From Isoetes taiwanensis (lineage: Eukaryota > Streptophyta > Lycopodiopsida > Isoetales > Isoetaceae), in the NCBI GenBank assembly GCA_021234155.1, contig JAJEKV010000005.1, positions 18,894,089 to 18,958,088 on the forward strand: DNA of 64,000 nucleotides. The letters run 5' to 3'. The notes under the pieces were generated by a model. That model was not told the origin of the DNA and ran no database searches. It saw only the letters and a list, made by a program, of their open reading frames with translations. Of the stretch, positions 21,173-30,213 are shown piece by piece; positions within the stretch are counted from its first letter, which is position 1; every line of letters starts with the position of its first letter. Made by a program: the position numbers and the translations under genes.

Positions 21173-23190
21173 GTATGCATAGTCGGTACTCTTGATTTCA
21201 ACGGATCTCTGGAGCTGAGAGTAAGATTGTCAAGAAAAAAGGATAGGGCATTTCATGGCCACGGAAAATACTTTGCGAGAGTGAGGGTGCATCGCTGCTG
21301 CTGCTAGACCTATGCCGCTCAAAGATGGCTTCAATATTTTGCTTGGCGATGTACAAATCCGAGCCTGTCTGTCTGAGACAGTGCGAATGTTGCAACAGAT
21401 GCTTCTTAGCAGGTAAATTGCTTGACGAAAATATTGAGACAGAGCTTCAGGTTGGAATAAGCGACCAAATGCAGCTGCTGATTGTGGTGACTGAAGTTCG
21501 AGACTGGAGATGGTTTATCATGATTTACCTGAGAAGAATTCCTCAAGAAGCAGAGAAATATGGCAGCCACATATCAAATTTTACAGAGACCCCTTTGCGT
21601 GGGCGATGTCGTCTGGCCATTAAGGCTCTTGCATATAGAGAGATATATTTTGCTGTGATTGGAAGGAATCCTGCCTTATGCTGGACTATTCCGTCAGGAT
21701 TTGGCTCAGGGTTGGAGTCACGAGCCGTGGATAATGGAGCTTAACCAAAAGAATTTTCTTTTTTGTGCAAGGTTCCACGCCGTGGAGTTGTCATGCTGGA
21801 TTTGGGGCTGAGTCCGTGACCTGTAGGCACCCGAGTTTGCTTTGAAGTTGAATGAAGCCATGCCCTGATGGTGAGCGTCAAAAATTTGTTATGGCTGAGC
21901 CTTAGCCTAAGCCGCCCAGACCATGAAGATGAAGGTCAGAGAAGCCAGGCCTTGATGGGCCTTGGCCGTCTTTTGATCAGAATGAATCTGCCGAAAGTAA
22001 AGAAGAGGGCAGTGCATGAAAATCCCAACTGAGGTACTCTCTTGCCAAATAATTGATGCTCTGTCCAAAAGTAATTGAGAATCCCCTGTTTTTCAAATGA
22101 TATGGCCCCAGAAGATTGAGATCTAGATGCAGAAGATTGAGATCTGGAGACTAAGAAATTTGTTTTGGTGCCGTTTTGCCAAGGGAAAACCATGCCAACT
22201 GCTGCAATTTAGACGTCTGAAAAGATTTTGGTTCTTTGACTGTGCATGTTCAAAATAGGGGCGGATCTCTTCACGCTAAAACAGATCAAAAATTCCTAAA
22301 GAGCCCCTTGGTTGAATGGGGTTTTGTTTGCTCTTCGAATGGTGCTGCTGGTTTGGTTTGCTGAAAAATCTCGTTGCGGGCTTCCCTAAGATGCAGTGTT
22401 GGAAAAAATCGCTTATGGAAGAGCCGTGGAGCCATTTTCTTTGTGGGTTGCTTGCCAAAGCAAGGCCAACCGCAGATCAATGCAAGACCAAGCTCCCTGC
22501 TCGGTGGTCGATTTTCAAAAGAAGCTTGTCTATCCCCGGCATCCCGAATCCTCGTTCAGATCGAAAGGGCATCTGCAGCACCCAAAATAGAAGATGCCGG
22601 AAGAATGTGAGCAAATATGGCTGCTTACAGAACAGAGTATGGATATGTTGCTGATGTAGCACAGGAGGAAAAAATTGCTATGAAGAACCCAAGTGTTTGC
22701 TGAAAAGAACTGCGCCAAAATTTGCCCCTGTTTGAAGTATTGGGCAAATGTCACAGAGTATGGTCATGAAAAACAGGCTGAAGACCCGAAGAACATCTCC
22801 AACACTGCAAACGAGAAGAACTTTTAACATTTGTGGCAAAAATACTAGGAAGAGAACCACAGTTTTTTTTTTTTTTTACTGTGAACATGAAACGAACTAT
22901 GGATATGAACCAAATAAGAACTGTATCATGCAAGAACCAACGTTGCCCCTTTTCGAGATAGTGACAGATATGATAGATAATAAGCAAGAAGAATGTGTCG
23001 ATGAAGAACCAGTTATTTTTGACGAATAAGAACTTTATGCTGCCAAAAACCAAATTTGACCCTTTCTGAAACAATGGGCAAATATCAGATATGTGAATCC
23101 GAGAAAGTGTCAATGTAGAACCAAATAAGATTTTCTGAACTTTTGGAGAAACTTAAACAAAAACAAGAGGATGATCATGAGCCCAAGAGA

Positions 23191-23208
23191 CCCCGGCATG
23201 AGGCGCCA
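23191..23208 (-). promoter_or_regulatory. Primer-binding site of the LARD-like element
   Basis: Minus strand reads TGGCGCCTCATGCCGGGG one base after the 5' LTR. A TGGCGCC start is common for primer sites of plant gypsy-type elements; the tRNA was not identified. Confidence 0.65.
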
Positions 23209-23209
23209 G

Positions 23210-23656
23210 TGTTGATATTTGGGGTTCTTGACATCACCTTGCAGCAACAGTCCATGACTGCCGGATGCCACAGGGCTGCCACAAATGCTCATGGATCAAC
23301 AAAAGAAGATGGGAAGAAACTCCAAGAACAAGAACAAAGCAAAGAATGAACAAAACAGAATCATGTTGATGCTCCAAAAGAAGGCGCTCCAAAACGTGAG
23401 CAAAAACCTAAACAATGAGAGGAAATGCTCTCTCTAAATAGTAGAGCAAAACTCTAACCCTAACTGACATCTCACCTTTCACATATCTAGGCTAAATCTG
23501 GGCCATAGATTGTGGGGTCCAATATGACAAATACATGTGGCCTATGCCACCTACCACATATGTGGGCTAAATCTGGGCCGTAGATCAAGTGGTCCAATGT
23601 GATAAATACATGTGGCCTATGCCACTCATACATATGTTTAGCCCAAAGGGCTAACA
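23210..23656 (-). repeat. 5' LTR of the LARD-like element
   Basis: 447 bp, about 98% identical by eye to 19042-19493. Confidence 0.93.
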
Positions 23657-24165
23657 TCGACGTAGTCCTCATCTTCTTCCTCTGATTCTTCGTGTTGCTC
23701 CTTCTCGTACTGTGAAAGGAGCTGTTCTGCCGCTGCTGTGGCTAATGGGTCCACGTCCATGGGGGGGATGGAGGTTTCTCCCATGGGGTTCTCGGCACGG
23801 CGGGTAAGAAAAATGGCTAAGGCAGCGTTGAAAGAAAAGCACTTGGTCCTGTTGACAGTCAGGACCATTGGCTCGGGCATGCGCTGGGCCTTGTTTGTGA
23901 GGTACTTGGCAATGTTTGGAACATCGCCTAAGGCTGCTTGAAGGGATTGCCTAGGAACAAAGTAGCCTATGCAAGGTGGGAGCTGCACTAAGGATGGCCC
24001 TACCCTAGCTTGGAATTCAGACAGGACTCTGCTATATGCTGGGGTTGCCTGCAAGGTTGCATGGACATCTATCTCTTTCCGGAAGATTCGGAAAACCTCA
24101 TTGACGTCAGCTTCGGCAGCATGAGCGCTGGCGCTGTACCATCGCCTGAAATCAGAGGTTGCCAT
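23657..24165 (-). CDS. ORF-B, N-terminal third (element 1)
   Basis: I chose the ATG at 24165 (MATSDFRRWYSASAHAAEAD) because element 2's copy starts at the matching place (MAAAADLAAWYLDGEK). The frame is open to the left LTR junction. Features: a helix-rich start, QATPAYSRVLSEFQARVGPS (element 2: MQRHPDYAGFLDFYMEEMLP), LPPCIGYFVPRQSLQAALG (element 2: IPLGDPPHLYLEREIVRQML) and a strongly acidic tail (EEESEEEDEDYV type). Function unknown. Lies about 720 bp downstream of the H3-like ORF with its own TATA box. Confidence 0.75.
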
Positions 24166-24278
24166 GAATCTAGCGAGGAAGAGACTAGCAAACAGATGCA
24201 AGAGCGCCACAGGGAGCTGGGAAATCGGCTAAGGGGGCAGGAGCAAACTCGTAGGGTGCTACGTAAGAAATGAGGGAC

Positions 24279-24288
24279 CTATTTATAG
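24279..24288 (-). promoter_or_regulatory. TATA box for ORF-B (element 1)
   Basis: Minus strand reads CTATAAATAG, a textbook plant TATA box, about 115 bp before the ORF-B start codon. It implies that ORF-B is expressed from an internal promoter rather than only from the LTR. Confidence 0.6.
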
Positions 24289-24888
24289 AAAAGGGGGAAA
24301 CCCTAATTTTTGGGTGACTTGGAAAATTCTTGGGGTTGGGCAATTCTAGCCTATATCGAGGTCTAAATGGGAATTGGAAGACTAATTTAAGGGTTTGAGC
24401 ATGACTGGATTACCTAAAGATCCTAATACAACAAGTTGGAGATCATTTGGACAAGTTATGGAGAAGAAATGGTAGGAGGTCTCACACGTAGCGCCTCGTT
24501 CAAAAGCTGGACTTTAGTTTCTTGACCAGGCGCGACGTGTGAGACATCAGTCCCATTTTGATCAAAACATGTCCAATTTGGGTAAACTAAGGGTGTAAGG
24601 ATGACAGACTCGTCAAATTAAGAAGAATCGACCCCTTACTTGGTCAATTTGGAGCTGTTTTGGGAAATTTTGGGCAAGGTCTCACACGTAGCGCCTCGTG
24701 CAAAAACTGGACTTTGGTTTCTTGACCAGGCGCGATGTTTGAGACATCACACTTTTTGGTCTGGGAATGTGCTATTTTAGTAAAACAAAAGCTACTACTT
24801 GCTAACTTGTCCTAATTAAGCAAGATTGGACACATAAACTACTCAAAATTGTTTTATATTACAAAATTTTTGATTATTTACAAAATGT
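24289..24888 (-). other. Intergenic region between H3-like ORF-A and ORF-B
   Basis: Holds the duplicated hairpin described in the next entry, AT-rich stretches and the putative ORF-B promoter. No ORF seen. Confidence 0.6.
24478..24752. repeat. Duplicated hairpin (GTCTCACACGT ... ACGTGTGAGAC)
   Basis: Two copies, about 24480-24546 and 24681-24746, about 200 bp apart. Each has a stem formed by gtctcacacgtagcgcct and aggcgcgacgtgtgagac (one mismatch in the first copy, one or two more in the second) around a 30-base loop (ctggactttagtttcttgac). The perfectly placed complementary arms suggest a structured RNA or protein-binding dyad at the 3' side of the H3-like gene. Confidence 0.8.
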
Positions 24889-25384
24889 TTATTTGGGATC
24901 TCCCTTAATTAAACTAGCTAATTGCATGTCCTTCCTCATGAGGGTTACTCGCTTTGCATGAACAGTGCAAGCTGTCGAGTCCTCAAAATGTTGCACTATC
25001 CTCTGCTCAGCTGCTTCCTGCAGTGCCAGCAGCATCTCATCTGTGACCCTCATGCCAGTGTTGAAGTCCTGCATGACTTCTCTAACTAGACGAGCAAATG
25101 GGGCACGGGGAATTAGGAGGCCGTAACTGCGCTGGAAGTGCCTAATCTCTCTTAGTGCTCTTCTCTCGGTCTCCTTCCTGCTGGGCTTCTTCTTGGCTGG
25201 CTTCTTCGGGACCTTGGGCTTTGGTGGTGGCGGCCTTAGTGTCTGGCTCTTCGTTGGATGTCTGCCCTCGATAGTCCGTACCCTGTTCTCCTGATAGTAC
25301 TTGTTGTACTCCTCCCACTTCACCATGAAGGCGTTGTGTTCCCTCATCTTTCTCTCGTAGATCTTGACAGGGTCCGTGATATAG
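24889..25384 (-). CDS. ORF-A with histone H3 fold, CENH3-like (element 1)
   Basis: From the ATG at 25347 it is 152 codons; the frame is open upstream to the junction at 25384 (SYITDPVKIYERK), so the original N-terminus is lost. Residues 1-35 are charged, 36-62 form a Pro/Lys-rich tail (PKPKVPKKPAKKKPSRKE). Residues 64-152 form a complete H3 histone fold: ALREIRHFQRSYGLLIP (alpha-N), APFARLVREVMQDF (alpha-1), ALQEAAEQRIVQHFEDS (alpha-2), VHAKRVTLMRKDMQLASLI (loop 2 and alpha-3). REIRHFQ, LLIP and VTLMRKD resemble plant CENH3 more than canonical H3, and the loop-1 region is unusual (NTGMRVTDEM). The canonical ARTKQTARK tail is absent. It could join a nucleosome with H4 or target the element to chromatin; that is inference. 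Confidence 0.88.
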
Positions 25385-25727
25385 GACTGTACAGTATACG
25401 TCCTGGGACCGTATGCTGTGCTGGAACGTCACATTCTCCCCACCTTGGAATGATGCTGTCCGCAGCATCGTGGGTCTCCCCACCTTGGAATCTTCCTAAC
25501 CGGCAATCAACCTGATGCATACAGTATAGTACTATGGTACTTACACATTTATTATGATTACCCTAAAGCAATATTTTTATAACATTATTACGCCCTTAAC
25601 TTATGAAATAACTTATCAATTCGTGACATCATTAAAACAGTTACTCGATAATTTCACTTATCACGACAATTTAGTTTATCAAAATTTTAACATTTAATGT
25701 ATATAATTATCATTCGAGGTACTCCCT
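25385..25727 (-). repeat. Duplicate of the element's 3' end fused to ORF-A
   Basis: Nearly identical (about three substitutions) to 12191-12533: the last 286 bp of internal DNA, the purine tract, and the first about 57 bp of the LTR (TGTGACGTTCC on the minus strand), then an abrupt switch into the H3-like frame. A 5' LTR should stand here. The structure implies a tandem LTR-sharing pair with a deletion, or template switching during reverse transcription. Confidence 0.88.
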
Positions 25728-26020
25728 AGATGAAGTTAGAGGACTCCCTAGACCATCGAAAGGTGAGCAGTTTACATGGCCACTTAGATGAGCTCAGGTT
25801 GAGCAGTAATGGGGAGTAGATTGACTGCTAAGGGAAGTCTAAAAATAGTCTATAAGTTTAAATTCCTTATGTTAAGAAAAACAGCAGTTGCCTCTAGTTC
25901 ATCTAGTGATGAGCAGTTGAGCTCATTTGGATGGCTCCAGTTGAGAGCAGTTTAAGGAGGAATATGTTGTTAGGGGATAAAAAGGGAATTTAGACTCACA
26001 CTTCCATTGATCTATTGATC
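25728..26020 (+). other. Right internal remnant of the split TRIM/copia element
   Basis: Non-coding, with several gagcagtt/gatgagcag repeats. It resumes after the gypsy block and leads into the purine tract. Confidence 0.7.
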
Positions 26021-26029
26021 AAGGGGGAG
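26021..26029 (+). promoter_or_regulatory. Polypurine tract of the split element
   Basis: AAGGGGGAG directly before the 3' LTR, preceded by the copia-typical ttgatcaag context. Confidence 0.85.
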
Positions 26030-26216
26030 TGTTGCAGATATGATCTAATAGATCAAGAAGTGCGTGTGGCAGGCTGACTAGACTGCCAAGTTGGCGATCC
26101 AAGCCAAGAGGCACGACTCATCTGAAGAGCCACAACTGCACCTATTTGTAAGCCATGGTTGGGGCTGTTCCAACCAGTCCATTCAATCTATTTTGTTCTT
26201 CCTCCATATTTTATCA
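26030..26216 (+). repeat. 3' LTR of the split TRIM/copia element
   Basis: 187 bp, about two differences from 10392-10578, followed by CTTTA (26217-26221), the TSD. Confidence 0.9.
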
Positions 26217-26221
26217 CTTTA

Positions 26222-26315
26222 TAGCATGACTTGAGTCCTCTCACAAAGTACCAAAGCAAGTGAAGGGTAGGCCATTCTGGCACTTGAGTAACATGTATGC
26301 ATGGAGTCTTTCTAC
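26222..26315 (-). pseudogene. Old gag-like sequence, middle piece
   Basis: 94 bp trapped between two insertions. Its minus-strand frame (CIHVTQVPEWPTLHLLWYF) continues into 10391-10200 on one side. On the other side it should continue from 27913 after removal of the solo LTR. Confidence 0.5.
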
Positions 26316-27907
26316 TGTGACGTCCCCTACTCATATACGGTGCACTCACCGTATACAACCAGGAGTTCATCCCCCATACCAGCTCCATACTGATACAGGG
26401 CCCTCCACGTATCACTGCAACCTTGATGAGTTCCAGTGGGAAGAATGAAGGGGTCATTTTACCCTGTCTCCCTCAGGGTCTACCTAGCTGCGGAAGCGTA
26501 AACATACATGTCAGTATACATCATCACATCACATAACCATTTCGAAGGATGGCTCGTCACATATCTGCATAGACAAAGATCAACACATCACATATGGGGA
26601 TCCTACCCAAGGCTCAGACTCAAGGGGAATGACTGACGGCTTGGGTCTCCAGAGTTCATTGCAGATAGAATTCATGACATTGGATTTGGCTGGCATAAGA
26701 GCATGGCTTAGGGTAGTCCACTCCATCCGCCCCTCCTGTGCACACTTTGCAGAGTAGGTTGACAAGTGTTGGGACCTGACTGTAGCCCGCCGGATGCATA
26801 GCCAAAGGGGCTATTCCTGGGTTGCATCTCCCCAGTTCCGATGTGGCAGGTAGGGATCACTCCCTCTAGAGATCTACATGCTGACTCAGGGTGACTAGAG
26901 GGCCACTGCCCTTATTCGACTTGAACCCAATGGAGAGTGATGCATCACTCCACGGGTGTCGAGCCCATGCCTTGCCCGCACGCAGTGGCAAGCCATTAGA
27001 CCCAGTCCACAGGGATCCCCGGTAGACTTTACACACCAGAGGGATCGTTCTCCTGAGTCAGGACATGAACCTCCTTATGAGCCAGTCTGGTCCCTTCATC
27101 CACAACCGGGTGGGGTTCTTGTACACAGGCCGAATTTACAGTGTGCTAAAGAGGCTAGCTAGGAGCATCAACTACCAGGCTTTAAGGTCTCTACCCCCCT
27201 TCCCAATACAATGAATTCACAGAGATACATCATCATACATATCACAGAAGAACTAAAGAACAAGATCTAATCTAAATCACAGAGTTAGGTTCTTTAGTTA
27301 GGGCTCACTATCTAGGGATCTAGATGGCTGCTATGGGCAATTTAATAGGCTAAACCTACTTATTCAATGACTGGGAGGCGGTTTAGGCTATTAAATTGAC
27401 AAAATACCTGATCCTTGGCTCGCTCCTCCTGCCCTGAACTTGACCATCCTGCTGAACTGCTAGAAGATGAAGCTAGAAGGGGAAACTAATGAGATAGATC
27501 GCTCAGACAGAGTCTGGGAAGTGGGTTTGGCTTCTGGAGCAAGTAAAACAGAGCCCTAAAATGCTATGGACGAAAATAGCAAGTTAGGGTTTCCTTTACC
27601 TAAATAGACAAGGGGTTATGGCTAGGGTTTCCAATTATCCCTTTAAGCATGTGGGATAATTGGGTATGGCCCACTTGCCTTTATTAACTAGGTGGCATAA
27701 AATGTCCACATGGGAAAATGTGTACCTAGATAAATGTGCACATGGGTAAATGTGCACATAAATAAATGCACACACCTTACAAGTTGCCCCCTAGGGCGCT
27801 ACCTGCTTGGCTACACGTCGGCGTACACGTCAGTCGGGGTGGCGTGTACACGTGACGAGGCAGTACAGTATACGTCCTGGGACCGTATACTGTGCTGGAG
27901 CGTCACA
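26316..27907 (-). mobile_element. Solo LTR of the H3-carrying gypsy family
   Basis: 1592 bp with TGTGACGT...CGTCACA ends, flanked by perfect 5-bp duplications TCTAC (26311-26315 and 27908-27912). Similar throughout to 10709-12243. It formed by recombination between the two LTRs of a former complete element, and shows the family was active here more than once. Confidence 0.92.
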
Positions 27908-27912
27908 TCTAC

Positions 27913-28440
27913 AAATCATGAAACACTTTCACCATCCTTCAAGACCAAGGCTTGCAACTCTTGAGTAATATCTTGTTGTGTGATTGGCACTCCAAGTCTT
28001 TGGATGAAGCTCTCCGTTAAAACCATCCATTCATTAATACTATAACGTTTTTGAAGCAGAAAGCATCCTTCAGCTTCGCCTTCCATGCATCTTTCTTCCA
28101 AATACTACACATATCCCCTTTCTTGTGGTAGAGGTTCAAGAGATGGGATTAGACGGCGACCATTGTTGCAACAAAATGACATGTTTTCAGAGTCAAGTAA
28201 GTCAATGTGGCATATGCTGCATTTTTTTGTCCACTTCAATGGTTCATGTCCTTAGGGCTTCATGTCTTGTTGCATCATACCTATTTGGTTTTGCTAATGC
28301 CGAGCTGCAGTATTCCAATTTGATGTATCGACGGTAATCCTCATAGTATTCTTTAAATTGTCTCATGATATTCATTGGATATTTTGAGCCATCAAAGGTT
28401 GGTATCTTAGGATCAACCTCCAATAGTAGGGTCGCTAGGT
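27913..28440 (-). pseudogene. Old gag-like sequence, N-terminal part
   Basis: Minus-strand reading has gag-like text: KIPTFDGSKYPMNIMRQFKE near 28400 and a 61-codon frame at 28101-27916 (INEWMVLTESFIQRLGVPIT, LQALVLKDGESVS). Several stops and shifts. It is the upstream part of the sequence broken up by the insertions at 10392-26216 and 26316-27907. Confidence 0.5.
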
Positions 28441-28639
28441 GAATCTAGGAGAGGTTTATTACTATGCATTATAGGGAGTCGAGATCAAAGCGTGTGTGGG
28501 GGGTAGATGCATTGGACCTCATTTGGGTGTGATATTGTGCATGACACAATGAATGCTTGAAAGGTTTCAAGTAGCTCACAATTTAGTCGGGAATCAAGCA
28601 ATTTAGGATTGTGTATCACATCGTGCAGTTGACATATTT

Positions 28640-28830
28640 GTATGCGACAGGTCCCTCGGCACTATGTCTCCAGGTGAGGGGGCCATTGCACTTTGCATCT
28701 GAGTCTTTTTGTAAAATATGCACATGAGGGATTGATGGAGTGGTCAACCCTAACCATCAATCTATGCTAGCCAATATCGTTGCCATATTTGTCTGACTAT
28801 TTGGAGGCCTGTCAAATTCTTCTCAAATTC
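28640..28830 (+). repeat. Diverged LTR fragment of the gypsy family
   Basis: Text such as gattgatggagtggtcaacc, ctatgctagccaatatcgtt and tatttggaggcctg follows, in order, the LTR text of element 2 (ggatggagtggacaaccc, ctatgccagccaacgcc, ctcttgaggccc). Much older than the other copies. Confidence 0.55.
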
Positions 28831-29953
28831 AAAGTGATATGGTGGTGCTCGGGGAAGTGGCTATGAGAGCAAGAGAAAAAGAAAGAAAGACAAATTGCCT
28901 CGGTCGAGAAAGAAAGACAAATTGCCCGGCCTATCTATAGATTAATCTATCAAAGTGCTTATTACAAAACAAAAGACCTTTAAGAAAAGGACAATCACAA
29001 AAGATAAAGACTTTATATATACAACCAAAGGCAAAAAAGATTGGGCGACATGGTAAAAGCAGCCAAAAACATCAACGACATAGGCGCGACCAGGCTGTGT
29101 GACCCTTCTCAGATGTCCGCGATAGCAGATTTTGGCCAAGACATCCAATCGATAGCTTCCTGACCCTGTTCTCAACCAATCAGATATTTGATGATCTTTT
29201 GATTTGCAGGTTTCCAAGATTCTACTAAGCTTCTGAATATCTTTAATTCCTCTTTCTTAAGTCTTTCTCAAATTTTGTTCTTGCAAAAGTGGAGTCCCTG
29301 ACACTTCTTTTGAGTTACACTTTACCTTGGCTATCTTTCAAAATTCAGTTTTATCTCAGAGTCTCTCTTGCTCAGATCCCTGATTGGGTTATAGTCCATC
29401 GGACGTGGAAAAGGGCTTGAAGCTTAAAGCTTTGTACTTTGGCCGGCAACCATGTTCCCTTGGCCACGAACTATGATAAGAGTTGTAGCAGTAGACAGAG
29501 ATATAAATATGTATATCTTAGAGGATTCAGCATGTACTCCATGCTTGCAAATAAAAATATCGCTAGGGTTGAGTGGAGCAGACAAGGAAGCACTTTGCTT
29601 GTCCTCTCAATCGCTGCCACTTTCATAAATTTTTCTAGAGGCTACAAATGTACTTTTTAAGCTCATGCAATATATGAACAACATTTTTAATTGAATATGG
29701 ACATATTCTATTATAAAGCCCAAGTTACACAAGGGAAGTTGAGACTAAGAATTTATTTCAATGTGCCATTTAATCATAATGAATAATCCACCAAAATAAT
29801 GAAGAACATGAATGGTTCTAATTTATACACTAGCAGCATCTTGCATCAAAATCGGAATACGTGTCCCAAAATGTGATGAAGTAATCCATAATGTTCTTAA
29901 TCATCATCAGCCCAGATAGTAAAATGAGCAAAGAATTATGCATGACTCGTGTT
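28831..29953. other. Unassigned AT-rich DNA
   Basis: Contains a short duplication of agaaagaaagacaaattgcc (28882 and 28908) and short open frames of no recognisable kind. No gene supported. Confidence 0.3.
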
Positions 29954-30213
29954 ACATGCCTGCCTCTGCTAGACTCGTGTTACATGTCTTGTTGTTGCCC
30001 CATTTGGGCAACATGGAAGAATTACACTTGTAGAAAATTTGGCCATTTACATGTCTGCCTCCGCTAGACTCGTGTTACATGTGTTGTTGTTGCCCCATTT
30101 GGGCAACATGGAAGAATTACACTTGTAGAAAATTTGGCCATTTACATGCCTGCCTCCGCTAGACTCGTGTTACATGTCTTGTTGTTGCCCCATTTGGGCA
30201 ACATGGAAGAATT
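29954..30213. repeat. 95-bp tandem repeat, about 2.7 copies
   Basis: Units start at 29954, 30049 and 30144 with acatgcctgcctccgctagac, then gttgttgccccatttgggca, then acatggaagaattacacttg. The third unit is interrupted after gaagaatt by the insertion at 30214, and its remainder resumes at 31299. Confidence 0.9.

Larger units (their letters stand above)
19506..23190 (-). other. Non-coding interior of the LARD-like element
   Basis: Short open frames exist on both strands but none resembles a known protein. The region is built of internal repeats (see the two following entries) plus three copies of a motif around tttgcccctgtttgaagtattgggcaaa at about 22715, 22943 and 23055. Likely a structural or packaged RNA rather than coding. 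Confidence 0.7.
19042..23656 (-). mobile_element. Non-autonomous LTR element (LARD-like) inserted in ORF-B
   Basis: 4615 bp. LTRs 19042-19493 (452 bp) and 23210-23656 (447 bp) start TGTTGA and end GGGCTAACA. They differ by about nine substitutions and two small indels. On the minus strand a primer site follows the right LTR and a G-rich purine tract precedes the left LTR. TSD is TCGAC. The 3.7-kb interior has no recognisable gag or pol, so it must use proteins of another element. It splits ORF-B of gypsy element 1. Confidence 0.93.
10709..25727 (-). mobile_element. Gypsy element 1: chromovirus with histone H3-like ORF
   Basis: On the minus strand the order from right to left is H3-like ORF-A (25384-24889), ORF-B (24165-18041, split by another element), gag-pol (17744-13083), 3' UTR, purine tract and 3' LTR (12243-10709). 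The LTR has TGTGACGT/ACGTCACA ends. Its internal text (gtgcacaggaggggcggatg on the minus strand) matches element 2's LTR, so the two are one family. The 5' LTR is missing: the right end is instead a 343-bp duplicate of the 3' end (25385-25727) fused to ORF-A. pol carries several frameshifts. About 10.4 kb without the nested 4.6-kb element. Confidence 0.9.
10392..26216 (+). mobile_element. Small copia-type/TRIM LTR element, split by nested insertions
   Basis: The outermost element of the nest has a 187-bp 5' LTR (10392-10578), a tRNA-iMet primer site, about 116 bp of internal DNA, a 15-kb foreign block (10709-25727), about 302 bp of internal DNA, a purine tract and a 187-bp 3' LTR (26030-26216), flanked by CTTTA. 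The LTRs begin TGTTGCAG and end TTTATCA and differ by about two bases. Without the foreign block the element is about 806 bp. It lacks pol and so fits a TRIM/non-autonomous element, unless internal DNA was lost when the gypsy block arrived. Confidence 0.85.
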
